DNA of 64,000 nt from CAYSPG01 sp964432885 (GTDB lineage Bacteria; Bacteroidota; Bacteroidia; AKYH767-A; OLB10). The stretch lies in assembly GCA_964432885.1 (NCBI GenBank), contig CAYSPG010000009.1, positions 1 to 64,000 of the forward strand, in the 5' to 3' direction. Shown in pieces: positions 8,372 to 17,659 of the stretch. The stretch's first letter is position 1. Every line of letters starts with the position of its first letter. A program made the position numbers and the translations under genes. The notes under the pieces are model-generated. The model searched no databases and was not told the DNA's origin. It saw only the letters and a program-made list of their open reading frames with translations.

Positions 8372-9635
8372 AAAAAATAATAGTCATCAATAAAATAAAC
8401 ATAATATGAAACGGGTTTAGCGAACCCATTAGCCAAGCCTCAAATGTTGCTGAAAAAATTACAGCAAACATGATGGCAAAGGCCGTACGTGTTTTACTTA
8501 TTGCTTTGATAAAGGTTCTGAAAAATCCAATAGCATAACATATAAGTCCAATAATTCCGGTATTAAGCCACAATGCAAGCCATGAATTGTGTACCCCTCC
8601 TTGGTGGCCCCGTGCGCTAAGCCAATGCCTGTTTTCGTAAAAAAACCACTCATCAAAGGCAAAACCTTTACCAATCATATATTGCTGCTGAATGGTTTTC
8701 CATGCAACAGCCCATGCAAGCCCGCGGCCTGATCCATCTTTGATATTATCGGCACGTAAATAATCGCCAAGTCCTAATCCTTTAACAATTTCAACCAGGT
8801 TTGATTCAACAATTTGGTAGGCAATAGCAACCACTATCAGAATTGTAAACCCTGCTAAAAAAGACATTCTGTAAAACCGTGCAAACAATAAATAAATTAA
8901 AATTGACATCATCGTATTGCGTGATACAGCAAGCAATACCGATATTGCAATTAAACTATACGCCATTCGTAAATCATTTTTTGACAGGAGATTGGGAAAC
9001 TTTATCCGAATCATCATTATCAATAAAAAAAATAAAGTGCATGCAATTCCAATTCCGTTTGGATTTCCGTACAGCCCCGAAAACCTTCCGACAAGAAATA
9101 CCGAACCGGGAAAAACAGCAATAAATAAAATACCTACCAGTAAAATATAGGAGTAGAAATAGAAAATGTCTTTTAAAAAGCTCTCTTTATACATATTAAG
9201 CGACTTTATAAAATAAGCCGGCATTACCATAAGCAATAAAATATAGCTTAGTGTTTTTTGAAATGAGTTAGACATGTTTACTGCAGGTGCCTGTGTTAGC
9301 GAAACAGCACCAGCAACAAAAAAAAATATAAATGGAATAAAGTAGGTGTTTTTAAAACTAAAATTTTTTCGGTCGAAAAAATAAAACAGGGCCAATAATA
9401 CCACGTAAATATTTTTAACATTGGCTGCATAATAAGCTGACGGCTGCCGATTATCTGACATAACCAGGATAAACAAAAAACCTAAGATTAACTCCTTGTA
9501 AAACCCCTTTTGCTTCATTAGCAAAACGCACACTGTTACAACGGCAATGGCTAAGTTGGTGTTAATTAATCCACAAAAAGCCCATACCAGTATCATGATT
9601 ACTAATTGAGCATTTTGCTTTAAAAAATCAATCAT
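8325..9635 (-). CDS. O-antigen ligase/polymerase-like membrane protein (Wzy/WaaL type)
   Basis: Predicted 436-residue integral membrane protein with about ten to twelve hydrophobic segments. A large polar loop between late segments contains the WFFYENRHWLSARGHQGGVHNSWLAL region, with the His/Arg-rich signature of the Wzy_C (PF04932) family, followed by NTGIIGLICYAIGF. These proteins join lipid-linked glycan units or transfer them to lipid A at the periplasmic face. I chose the ATG at 9635 (MIDFLKQNAQL) because the longer frame from 9716 would overlap the preceding glycosyltransferase and add a polar extension. Polymerase and ligase cannot be told apart by sequence alone. Confidence 0.82.
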   Translation of the reverse strand: MIDFLKQNAQLVIMILVWAFCGLINTNLAIAVVTVCVLLMKQKGFYKELILGFLFILVMSDNRQPSAYYAANVKNIYVVLLALFYFFDRKNFSFKNTYFIPFIFFFVAGAVSLTQAPAVNMSNSFQKTLSYILLLMVMPAYFIKSLNMYKESFLKDIFYFYSYILLVGILFIAVFPGSVFLVGRFSGLYGNPNGIGIACTLFFLLIMMIRIKFPNLLSKNDLRMAYSLIAISVLLAVSRNTMMSILIYLLFARFYRMSFLAGFTILIVVAIAYQIVESNLVEIVKGLGLGDYLRADNIKDGSGRGLAWAVAWKTIQQQYMIGKGFAFDEWFFYENRHWLSARGHQGGVHNSWLALWLNTGIIGLICYAIGFFRTFIKAISKTRTAFAIMFAVIFSATFEAWLMGSLNPFHIMFILLMTIIFYDQFNPQEESTVPVL

Positions 9636-9666
9636 GTTAAAAGTAGGCGAGCTAAATAATTTTTTG

Positions 9667-10791
9667 TTACTGCTTTTGCATTGCTCTGAATAAATCGTAA
9701 TGCTTTTGTGCAACAACTTTCCATGTAAAATTATCTTTTACTTTGTTGTATGAGTTTTGTGAAAGCAATTTCTTTTTAGCATCATCAAGTTGATAAAAAT
9801 TAATGATGGCGTTTTTTAATGATTTCACATCGGCCTTTTCAATAATGTATCCGTTACTGTCGTTTACCAAATCTGTTGTTGCACCGGTATCGGTTACTAT
9901 TATCGGCATGCCGTAGCTCATTGCTTCAAGTACCACAGTAGGCATTCCTTCAAAAAAGGTAGGCAGTACAAAAATGTCGTTCTGTTTATATAATTCAACT
10001 AATTTATCATCATCGGCAAAGCCGAGGTAATTTACATTAGGCGCTTTAAAATTGGTAGAAAACATTTCGAACAATGGACCTTTACCTACTAAATTAAATT
10101 GCAGAATATTTTGATAGCCTTCTTTGTTTAACTCTCGAACTGCATCCATTAAAATATTTATTCCCTTATTAGCAGCAAACCGTCCCACAAATAATAGCTG
10201 CATTGGCTCCTTATGAAATATTCTTTCGGTTTTATCGGCAGGCATGTTAACGGCATTAGGCAATACCACCACTTTTTTTTCGGAGCGCAAAATATTTTTA
10301 TGCAACAAAGCCGTAAGTCTTCCGCCAAGCGAAACCACTTTAGCAGCAATGGCAAACAACCTGTTAAAAGCAGCTGAAAACCGAAGCGCTTTTATTTTTT
10401 TTGGTAGCGTAATGGCCTGGTAAAATTCTAATCCGTGTGGATTTACAATCATACGCTTGCCAAATTTGGATGCACGATGCCAAACCGAAAGTCCCTGAGA
10501 ATAAATTATTGCATTGGGATATTTTTCCAACTCTCGCGCTACTTGCATTGAATACCGGTACTCATTATACATGTAGCTCCAGTATTTTTTTCCACGCTTA
10601 ATGGGAATTTCTTTTACGCCAAGTGATGCATCAAAAACTTTTTTATCGTGATGCGGATGTATTACAATTAAGTCAAGCACATTCATGCGTGCCAGTTCTT
10701 CAACCAAAAGTTTTGAGTGTTTTTGCATGCCACCCACAGCATGCGGAAAAATTCCATCGGTACAAAAAACTACCTGCAAACGCTCACTCAT
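9667..10791 (-). CDS. Family 4 glycosyltransferase
   Basis: Protein of 374 residues. The N-terminal acceptor domain opens VVFCTDGIFPHAVGGMQKHS, with the GG loop found in GT4 enzymes. The donor domain has LLFVGRFAANKGINILMDAV and FFEGMPTVVLEAMSYGMPII, a textbook EX7E region. Its start overlaps the stop of the upstream epimerase gene by 4 nt, so the two are translationally coupled. It probably acts at the inner face of the cytoplasmic membrane on a lipid-linked glycan. Sugar specificity is unknown. Confidence 0.9.
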   Translation of the reverse strand: MSERLQVVFCTDGIFPHAVGGMQKHSKLLVEELARMNVLDLIVIHPHHDKKVFDASLGVKEIPIKRGKKYWSYMYNEYRYSMQVARELEKYPNAIIYSQGLSVWHRASKFGKRMIVNPHGLEFYQAITLPKKIKALRFSAAFNRLFAIAAKVVSLGGRLTALLHKNILRSEKKVVVLPNAVNMPADKTERIFHKEPMQLLFVGRFAANKGINILMDAVRELNKEGYQNILQFNLVGKGPLFEMFSTNFKAPNVNYLGFADDDKLVELYKQNDIFVLPTFFEGMPTVVLEAMSYGMPIIVTDTGATTDLVNDSNGYIIEKADVKSLKNAIINFYQLDDAKKKLLSQNSYNKVKDNFTWKVVAQKHYDLFRAMQKQ

Positions 10792-11690
10792 TGCACCAGT
10801 GTTTTTATGCCATCTTCAATTCCTATTTTCGGCATCCACCCAATGGATTTTAGTTTGGTAACATCTGCAAGCAAGTGCTGACGTTCTACTTTGCGCACAC
10901 GCGCCTGGTCCACTTCTATTTCTATTTTTTCGCCTATGGCAGCTGAGAATGCATCTACAATTTCGGTAACGGCATATTCAATTCCTCGTCCCAGATTAAA
11001 CGTGTGAATGCCTTCGTTTACATTTTGCAACAATACATCCACAGCATTTGCCATGTCAAACGTGTGTATAAAATCGCGCTTGGGTGTTAAGTTGCCCAAC
11101 TGTATTTTTCTTTTTCCATCCAGCACCTGGTTTTGTATTTCAGGAATTAAATGTGGGTTGGTTTCATTGGGGCCAAATGCATTAAAGAAGCGGCAAACCA
11201 CCACCGGAATTTTTGTTTCGAGATGAAACTCATTGCACAAATGTTCGCCTGTAAGTTTTGACAGGCCATAAATATCCATGGGGCCTGTAATGTGCGTTTC
11301 GCTTACAGCATGGTCGTAAATAGGATATACGGCTGCTGTACTTGCAAAGAAAACTTTTTTGGGTTTGTATTTCTTTGCCGCTTTTAAAATATGAATGGTG
11401 CCGCGTATGTTTATGTTGCTGCTTTCATACGGATGCTGGTTGCAATACGGAATAAAATGCACGGCAGCTAAGTGAATAATATAATCAGGCAATATTTGCC
11501 CTATTATTTTATCAATGGTTTGCTCGTCTAAAATATCGGCAAGAAAAAAGTGTTTATCGTCAACATCAATAAACTTGCGGTTACCGAAGGATAAATTATC
11601 AATAACAAAAATTTCGTGATTAAATTTTTGAAGGTGGGCAATAACGGCACTGCCAATAAAACCTGCACCGCCTGTAACTAAGATTTTCAT
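10788..11690 (-). CDS. NAD-dependent epimerase/dehydratase (nucleotide-sugar modifying SDR)
   Basis: Protein of 300 residues, extended short-chain dehydrogenase. The Rossmann motif is VTGGAGFIGS; the catalytic YxxxK is YGLSKLTGE, preceded by the FFASTAAVYP serine/threonine segment. FFNAFGPNETNPHLIPEI and TPKRDFIHTFDMANAV match UDP-glucose 4-epimerase-like enzymes. It would interconvert or dehydrate an NDP-sugar feeding the neighbouring glycosyltransferases. Length and motifs fit GalE/WbpP-like epimerases; the exact substrate is open. It overlaps the downstream GT4 gene by 4 nt. Confidence 0.87.
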   Translation of the reverse strand: MKILVTGGAGFIGSAVIAHLQKFNHEIFVIDNLSFGNRKFIDVDDKHFFLADILDEQTIDKIIGQILPDYIIHLAAVHFIPYCNQHPYESSNINIRGTIHILKAAKKYKPKKVFFASTAAVYPIYDHAVSETHITGPMDIYGLSKLTGEHLCNEFHLETKIPVVVCRFFNAFGPNETNPHLIPEIQNQVLDGKRKIQLGNLTPKRDFIHTFDMANAVDVLLQNVNEGIHTFNLGRGIEYAVTEIVDAFSAAIGEKIEIEVDQARVRKVERQHLLADVTKLKSIGWMPKIGIEDGIKTLVQ

Positions 11691-11768
11691 ATTATTTAAT
11701 GATTGAGTTCTTGAATGAATGAAGGATTGAATTAAAGATAATTTTTTACGGTAAAGTTTATAAAAGGT

Positions 11769-12902
11769 TTAGCTCATTGTGGTAATTAATTTTATATAAT
11801 TTTCCTTGTTCGCTTCTTTGGTATAATGGGTTGCTACAAGTGTAATAAATCTGTTTCTTTCTTCTATAGAATTTTTTTTGAGTGTGATTTTTTTTGCGTC
11901 AGTAACAACAGTTCCACAGCCGTGTTGTTTTACAAATTGAGTGTAGTCGCCAATGTTTTCGGATATTAAAACGGCAAGTCCGGCAGATAAGTATTCGGCA
12001 AACTTAGTGGGCGATGCTACTTTGTTTGTTATGCTTTGTTCGCGAATTAATATTCCGTAATCGCAAGCTGTTAAAATATCGGTAACCTCATTATGCTTTA
12101 CAAATTTTTGAAATATGCGCAATGGAAATTCCTTTTGCAACTGCTCTACATTTTTATCGTTTTGCGAAAGAAACAACACTTTGCATTTTTTATTTTCAGT
12201 AAGCACATTTTCAAGTATAGACTTTAGCATATCAAACGATTGCCAGCCGGCAGTGCTACCTGCATACGCCAATACTATATCATCATCAGCAAAATTAAAT
12301 TCGGCACGAACTTTTTTAATAGTGCTTTCATTTAGCGGAATTGCTTTAAAACCTGAGTTGAGAGTGCAAGGAATTACAACATGGTTATTTTGTGTGTAAC
12401 CATAGCGCTCATTCCAATACTTTACAAGCTCGCTTGAAACTGCAATGCGGTAATCAGAGTTAATGACTGATTTTTTTTCCCAATCATTAATTAACTCTTT
12501 CCAGCCGGGTATTTGCACCACATCATACTCATTCCACTCTGCCGCTATGGCACCACGCCCATCAAAACAAACTTTTAATTTCAGAAATGGTTTTAACAGC
12601 AATGCCATGTTGGATGCAAGCACATTGCGCGCAATAATTTTTCGCTCACCGGTTAAAAGCAAAATAAAAAAAAGAAAAAGCGAATTAAATTTCCAGTAAC
12701 TCACCTTGGGCAACATGGGCATAACAATACTGCCCGGCATTTCGGTTTTTATTTTATTCCGGTTCTTTTTAAAATCATGTATTGAAATAAACGCAACCAG
12801 CTTTATTCTTTTATCAGAAAGCGTATTCAGGTAATTGCACACATCAATAACCTGGCTTGAAAAAACGCCTGAAGGCTGGTCGGCATAGGTTACGTAAATC
12901 AT
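11769..12902 (-). CDS. Glycosyltransferase, GT4-like
   Basis: Predicted 377-residue protein. The donor-domain features DDIVLAYAGSTAGWQSFDML, KCKVLFLSQND and SPTKFAEYLSAGLAVLISE resemble GT-B/GT4 enzymes, although the EX7E motif is less canonical than in its neighbours. The N-terminal MIYVTYADQPSGVFSSQVID gives a good first strand, so I start at 12902; the open frame continues 25 codons upstream with a sequence unlike a glycosyltransferase start. It heads the polysaccharide locus, 78 nt before the epimerase gene. Function beyond glycosyl transfer cannot be assigned. Confidence 0.75.
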   Translation of the reverse strand: MIYVTYADQPSGVFSSQVIDVCNYLNTLSDKRIKLVAFISIHDFKKNRNKIKTEMPGSIVMPMLPKVSYWKFNSLFLFFILLLTGERKIIARNVLASNMALLLKPFLKLKVCFDGRGAIAAEWNEYDVVQIPGWKELINDWEKKSVINSDYRIAVSSELVKYWNERYGYTQNNHVVIPCTLNSGFKAIPLNESTIKKVRAEFNFADDDIVLAYAGSTAGWQSFDMLKSILENVLTENKKCKVLFLSQNDKNVEQLQKEFPLRIFQKFVKHNEVTDILTACDYGILIREQSITNKVASPTKFAEYLSAGLAVLISENIGDYTQFVKQHGCGTVVTDAKKITLKKNSIEERNRFITLVATHYTKEANKENYIKLITTMS

Positions 12903-13014
12903 TTTTTGATGTGATGATAAGGGATGTGGTTTACTGCAAATTAAAATTATTGTTGCAGAGCATAAAGCAATCCCCATAAAAAATAATGAGCAACTTTACT
13001 AACTACCTTACATT

Positions 13015-13728
13015 TTATTTAAGCTGCCTTTTATACATCCGTATAGTGTTTTCTAAACCATAATACAATGCATCACTAATCAATGCATGGCCAATGGAAA
13101 CCTCAAGCAAACCGTAAATGTTTTTAAAAAAAAAGTTTAGGTTTTGCAAACTCAAATCATGGCCGGCATTTAAACCAAGGCCAAGTTCATTGGCTTTTTT
13201 TGCTGCAACAATAAATGGTGCAACCGCTTTTTCGGGATTTGACTCGAAACCCGCTGCAAAACTTTCGGTGTATAATTCAATGCGGTTGGCTCTAGTAGCT
13301 GCTGCATGCTCAATCATTTTTTCATCGGCATTAATAAAAATAGAAACGCGCATACCGCCACTTTGCAACCGCTGCACAATTTCTTTTAACAGCGCTGCAT
13401 TTTTTACTGTATCCCATCCTGCATTTGAAGTAAGCACTCCCGGTGGGTCGGGCACAAGCGTTACCTGGTGTGGTTTAACTTCTTCAACAAGTCTTAAAAA
13501 ATCGGCTGACGGATAGCCCTCAATATTAAACTCAGTGGTAACAATTTTTTTTAATGCGTACACATCAGCAAATCGTATGTGACGTTCATCAGGGCGTGGG
13601 TGCACGGTAATTCCATCAGCCCCAAAACGCTCTATATCCTTTGCTGCCTTTATTACATCGGGTACATTGCCTCCGCGAGCATTTCGCAGCGTAGCAATCT
13701 TGTTTATGTTTACACTTAGTTTAGTCAT
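13015..13728 (-). CDS. pdxJ: Pyridoxine 5'-phosphate synthase PdxJ
   Basis: Protein of 237 residues, a full-length TIM barrel. It opens LSVNINKIATLRNARGG and contains the family motif DGITVHPRPDERHIR, the VTLVPD segment, RIELYTESFA and the phosphate-binding GLGLNAGHDLSLQNL. PdxJ condenses 3-amino-1-hydroxyacetone 1-phosphate with 1-deoxy-D-xylulose 5-phosphate to form pyridoxine 5'-phosphate in the cytoplasm (DXP-dependent vitamin B6 route). It is 8 nt downstream of the radical SAM gene 13737-14813 and probably cotranscribed with it. No other pdx gene is in the window. Confidence 0.96.
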   Translation of the reverse strand: MTKLSVNINKIATLRNARGGNVPDVIKAAKDIERFGADGITVHPRPDERHIRFADVYALKKIVTTEFNIEGYPSADFLRLVEEVKPHQVTLVPDPPGVLTSNAGWDTVKNAALLKEIVQRLQSGGMRVSIFINADEKMIEHAAATRANRIELYTESFAAGFESNPEKAVAPFIVAAKKANELGLGLNAGHDLSLQNLNFFFKNIYGLLEVSIGHALISDALYYGLENTIRMYKRQLK

Positions 13729-13736
13729 CTCATTTT

Positions 13737-14813
13737 CTAAAATAAACGCAATTGCATTTTTTCCCCTGGTCTTTCAAAAATAGTAAGGTCATAATCGTAT
13801 CTCTCTCTTCCGGCAAAATGTTTTTTTACTGCAAGTTTAAACAATTGGGATATAGAATTTGCAACAGCACCTTCACCTTTCATACGTGTGGTAAATCGCG
13901 AATCGCTTACACTTCCCCCATGGCATTCCATAATTAAATGCCACACTTTATCTGCACGGTCAGGAAATGTTTTAAACAACCAGTCTTTAAATATTTCTTT
14001 TACTGCACCATTTAATCTTACTATGGTGTAACCGGCACACACGGCACCACGCTCACCGGCAGCTTTTAAAATCATGGGTATTTCTTCGCTGTTTAAGCCT
14101 GGTATGATGGGTGCTGTCATCACACCACAAGCTATGTCGTTTGCATTTAATTCTTCCACCACACGCAATCTTTTTAATGATGTGGCAGTGCGTGGCTCAA
14201 GCAATTTCCGCAGGCCTTCGTTAAGAGATGTTATTGAAACCATTACATGCACTAATTTTAGCTGAGCAAGCTTTTTTAATAAATCCATATCACGAAGTAT
14301 TAAACTGTTTTTGGTAATTATACCTACCGGATTTTTATACTTCAAACATACCTCAAGCATTTTGCGTGTAATTTCCATTTTTTGTTCAATGGGTTGATAG
14401 CAATCGGTATTGCCTGATAACATGATGGGTGCCGGGTGCCACGATTTATTATTAAAATTATCTTCAAGCAGTTTGGGCGCCTCGGGCTTTATAATAATCT
14501 TTCGTTCAAAATCCAGCCCTGCACTAAATCCCCAATAGGTGTGAACATTACGGGCATAACAATATACACATCCATGCTCACAGCCCTGATACGGATTCAT
14601 GGAGTACATCAGTGGAATATCTACACTATCTACTTTGTTTACAATTTTTTTGGGATGCTCGTAATAGTACTCTGTTTTTTGGTTTGTAATTAAAGGCTCA
14701 TCAAGGCCTTCAATATGCTCTGTTACATACGTAAGCTTTGAAAAAGGATTTGTGGTGTTTAGCTGCGCCCCTCTTCCCTTTAAATAATTGGCTGCATTGT
14801 TATCATTACTCAT
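13737..14813 (-). CDS. PA0069-family radical SAM protein
   Basis: Protein of 358 residues. The radical SAM cysteines are GCEHGCVYCYAR (Cys78, Cys82, Cys85), preceded by SMNPYQ, the wording typical of the SplB/PA0069 subgroup. IMLSGNTDCYQPIEQ and MVSITSLNEGLRKLLEPR follow as the SAM-binding barrel strands. The reaction of PA0069 proteins is not established; SplB itself repairs spore photoproduct, but nothing here indicates sporulation. The gene precedes pdxJ by 8 nt. Confidence 0.87.
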   Translation of the reverse strand: MSNDNNAANYLKGRGAQLNTTNPFSKLTYVTEHIEGLDEPLITNQKTEYYYEHPKKIVNKVDSVDIPLMYSMNPYQGCEHGCVYCYARNVHTYWGFSAGLDFERKIIIKPEAPKLLEDNFNNKSWHPAPIMLSGNTDCYQPIEQKMEITRKMLEVCLKYKNPVGIITKNSLILRDMDLLKKLAQLKLVHVMVSITSLNEGLRKLLEPRTATSLKRLRVVEELNANDIACGVMTAPIIPGLNSEEIPMILKAAGERGAVCAGYTIVRLNGAVKEIFKDWLFKTFPDRADKVWHLIMECHGGSVSDSRFTTRMKGEGAVANSISQLFKLAVKKHFAGRERYDYDLTIFERPGEKMQLRLF

Positions 14814-14981
14814 GTTTTAAAGATGCGAAAAAATGCAAATACAAACAGACTTTTGATTTAAAATCATAGAAAAAAACAGAGTATCAATGTTAAACAAAAA
14901 TTTGTTTTTACAATTCGATACGTTCTTCAATCAATATGTATAATTTGGCATCCTTATTAATACAGAAAGTATAACCGCTAT

Positions 14982-15617
14982 ATGAAAAACCTTTTCGGGG
15001 TTGCAATTTTTTGTTCACTGTTTTTTTTTATCACAGCAAAAAGTTTTTCGGCCAATAACAAAAGCATTTTTTGGGAACAGAAAATAGGGTTTGGATATTA
15101 CCCAAGCTTTAAGGGATCGGATAACTTTTGGTTAAGCTATAACTGCAATAACAAAAAACGAAAAATGATATACACCGTGCATGGCATGTATGGTTTTTTA
15201 AATGCAGGCACCATCCGCAACAAGAATTTTGCTGTTGGAGTTAAACCATCATTAAGGTTAATAAGATTTTTTAAAAAAACTGCTGACATTAAAATAAGAG
15301 GAACATGCTTTGTGGGATACGCCTCTTTTAAGTATGGAGATAAAAATTATCCCAGGAACAAATATCCCAGAACATACAAAGGCCCAGCGCTGTTGCCAGG
15401 CCTTGATATAGAATTTGATTTATCCGAAAGAGTTGGATTACGGTTTGGAATTAATTCAGGATTGTATTATGCCTTGGAAAAAGATTACATCTATAATCCT
15501 GTAAAGGGATACGACAATTATGACAAACGCATTAGCAGCGCAAACTATTACATCTATCTTTTAGATTTTAATATCCTGGTAAAGTTTACCAAAAACTATT
15601 TGCCTAATCAACGATAA
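14982..15617 (+). CDS. Exported hypothetical protein, probable outer-membrane barrel
   Basis: Protein of 211 residues with a signal peptide (NLFGVAIFCSLFFFITAKSF, cleavage near FSA). The rest is rich in Tyr, Phe and Lys with alternating strands such as IGFGYYPSFKGSDNFWLSYN and VGLRFGINSGLYYALEKDYI, suggesting a small beta-barrel. I do not recognise a family. It is a single gene, diverging from the PA0069-type gene across a 168-nt spacer and converging on the TPR-like gene. Confidence 0.65.
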   Translation: MKNLFGVAIFCSLFFFITAKSFSANNKSIFWEQKIGFGYYPSFKGSDNFWLSYNCNNKKRKMIYTVHGMYGFLNAGTIRNKNFAVGVKPSLRLIRFFKKTADIKIRGTCFVGYASFKYGDKNYPRNKYPRTYKGPALLPGLDIEFDLSERVGLRFGINSGLYYALEKDYIYNPVKGYDNYDKRISSANYYIYLLDFNILVKFTKNYLPNQR

Positions 15618-15640
15618 CAAACGTTTAGTAGTAGTGGATT

Positions 15641-15684
15641 AAAAAAAGTTCAGGGTTTTGCGTTTAAAACGCAAAACCCTGAAC
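15641..15684 (-). terminator. Strong intrinsic terminator for the 15701-16342 gene
   Basis: The sequence 15648-15684 is a perfect palindrome of two 18-nt arms around one base (GTTCAGGGTTTTGCGTTT and complement). Read on the minus strand the stem is followed by seven Ts (complement of 15641-15647). It starts 17 nt after the stop of the minus-strand gene and also stands 31 nt after the stop of the plus-strand gene. Confidence 0.85.
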
Positions 15685-15700
15685 GATAAAACCTATATGG

Positions 15701-16342
15701 TTATTTTTTACATTCCTCCAACGATTTTTCAGCCTGCTCTTGCCCCCACTTTGGCATGATGGAACTTGCTGGTTTAAAGCTTTTGTATTTCTCAATGGCC
15801 ATTTCTAAAACAGGGATGGCTTTGTCTTTGCCCCCACCAAACTGCTCGGGTGTGTACATAAGCCCCATGCCTTTAAGCATGTATGGACGCGGGTTGTCAG
15901 GATTTAGTTTCATGGCTGTTGCAGTAAGCATTCCAGATTGCATGCCAAGTTCCTGTCCGCGTGTCATAGGATCTACCGAAATTTTCATTGATAAAACCCA
16001 GGCCTTTAAGGCAAGAATTTCTGAGTTTTCAGCCGAAATCCCATCTGCTTTATCAACCAATGCCATGGATTTATCATAAAACTCATCCATTTTTAGTTTA
16101 TCCTGCTGTTGCATACCAGCTAATAAATAAGATAATGATGCATAGTAATTGGGCAACCACTCTTTGGGTTCGGCTGACGCGATACGTTCAAATGCATTGG
16201 CTGAATTTATATAATCATCAGCCGACTTAGCGTTATTAAATGTTGCAAGGTTTTTTTCCATTGCGCCAATAAACTTTTTATTGTCTTGAGCCTGTGTCGA
16301 AACACAAAACAGCAATAATACAATTGCAAGTAATTTTTTCAT
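15701..16342 (-). CDS. Periplasmic TPR-like repeat protein
   Basis: Protein of 213 residues with a signal peptide (KLLAIVLLLFCVSTQAQ). The mature part is helical and repeat-like: WLPNYYASLSYLLAG, EILALKAWVLSMKIS and RPYMLKGMGLMYTPEQ look like degenerate tetratricopeptide helices. It probably acts as a protein-binding scaffold in the periplasm or outer membrane; the partner is unknown. It is followed by a strong terminator and diverges from the nucleotidyltransferase/kinase gene. Confidence 0.75.
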   Translation of the reverse strand: MKKLLAIVLLLFCVSTQAQDNKKFIGAMEKNLATFNNAKSADDYINSANAFERIASAEPKEWLPNYYASLSYLLAGMQQQDKLKMDEFYDKSMALVDKADGISAENSEILALKAWVLSMKISVDPMTRGQELGMQSGMLTATAMKLNPDNPRPYMLKGMGLMYTPEQFGGGKDKAIPVLEMAIEKYKSFKPASSIMPKWGQEQAEKSLEECKK

Positions 16343-16469
16343 TTTATTTTTTATTTGATTATTAAACAGTTTGCAATTATAAAAAAATAATATGCATCTG
16401 TATAAATTTTATACTTGCTTGCTGTATAAAAAAATGTTGTTTATTTGAAAACTCCAAACCCCATACAAT

Positions 16470-17618
16470 TTGAGAAAGAAAGTTTTTGTTACCGGTTGCT
16501 TTGATATGTTACACAGTGGGCACGTTGCTTTTTTAAAAGAGGCTGCCTCTTTTGGTGATGTGTATGCCTGCATTGGCAACGATGAAAACGTAAAAAAATT
16601 AAAAGGACGTTTTCCGGTTATTTCACAATACGAACGTAAGTACATGCTTGAATCGTTATCGTGTATTAAAGAGTGCCGAGTAAACAAAGGTTTTGGAATA
16701 ATGGATTTTGAAAACGAGCTTAACGAAATCAATCCGGATATTTTTATTGTGAATGAAGATGGTGCAACTGCGGAAAAAGAAAAACTATGCGCATCAAAAA
16801 ATATAGAATATAAAATACTGCACCGCATTCCAGCGTCAAACTTTAATGCGCGCTCTACGACTGAACTTCGTAAAATTTCAAACATTCCTTTTCGAATTGA
16901 TTTGGCGGGAGGCTGGTTGGACCAACCCATTGTTTCAAAATTTGCACCAGGGCCTGTAATTACAATTTCTATAGAACCGTCTGCCGATTTTAATGACAGA
17001 AGTGGTATGTCATCAAGCACACGCAAAAAAGCAATTGAACTTTGGAAAACCGATATTCCTAAAGGTGATAAGGTGCATTTGGGAAAAATTCTTTTTTGTT
17101 TTGAAAACCCTCCGGGCACAAAAAATATTTCAGGCTCGCAGGATTCATTAGGAATTGTTTTGCCCGGACTTAATTATTTGTATTACGAAAGAGAAAACTA
17201 TTGGCCATCACAAATTCAGTCCATACATGATGAAAGTATTTTATCGTGGATAGAAGAGCATTTGTATTTGGTTTCGCTTGGACCGCGCCATAGTTCTTAT
17301 AATGTTTTAAGCAGAACGAATATAAATACAGATACTGCACAACGATTGTCTGACGTTTCAGAAAGTTGCTGGAAGGCAATTCTGCAAAAAGATGTTGCCG
17401 CGTTTGCCGAATCATTTCGCAATGCATTTGAAGCTCAGGTGGCCATGTTTCCCAATATGGTGGATGATGCCATTTTAAAAACTATTGAGCAGCATAAGTC
17501 TTTTGCACTGGGATGGAAACTTTCGGGAGCGGGTGGCGGTGGTTACCTTATCCTGATTTCAGACAAAGAAATTGATGGTGCAATTAAAATTAAGATTAGA
17601 AGAAAAGATATTTTGTAA
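16470..17618 (+). CDS. Fused nucleotidyltransferase (HxGH type) and GHMP-family kinase
   Basis: Protein of 382 residues with two domains. Residues 1-130 are a cytidylyltransferase-fold domain with the nucleotide-binding HSGH at 15-18, as in TagD and the HldE C-terminal domain. From about 140 a GHMP kinase half follows: RIDLAGGWLDQP, the RSGMSSSTRKKA loop, SGSQDSLGIV near 220, and KLSGAGGGGYLIL near 350 (motif 3). Such a fusion could phosphorylate a sugar at C1 and then couple it to a nucleotide. The start is TTG at 16470: no ATG lies in frame before an upstream stop, and the first internal ATG would remove the first beta strand. Fucose-type permease and mutarotase genes lie downstream, so a deoxysugar substrate is plausible but unproven. 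Confidence 0.85.
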   Translation: MRKKVFVTGCFDMLHSGHVAFLKEAASFGDVYACIGNDENVKKLKGRFPVISQYERKYMLESLSCIKECRVNKGFGIMDFENELNEINPDIFIVNEDGATAEKEKLCASKNIEYKILHRIPASNFNARSTTELRKISNIPFRIDLAGGWLDQPIVSKFAPGPVITISIEPSADFNDRSGMSSSTRKKAIELWKTDIPKGDKVHLGKILFCFENPPGTKNISGSQDSLGIVLPGLNYLYYERENYWPSQIQSIHDESILSWIEEHLYLVSLGPRHSSYNVLSRTNINTDTAQRLSDVSESCWKAILQKDVAAFAESFRNAFEAQVAMFPNMVDDAILKTIEQHKSFALGWKLSGAGGGGYLILISDKEIDGAIKIKIRRKDIL

Positions 17619-17659
17619 ATTTACTTTGCAATTAGAATTTTAATAACCATTTATTTTTT

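Noticed and set aside
16409..17119. Minus-strand frame of 236 aa opposite the kinase fusion
   Set aside because: It is antisense to clear nucleotidyltransferase and GHMP motifs and its translation shows no domain; low-GC codon bias keeps it open.
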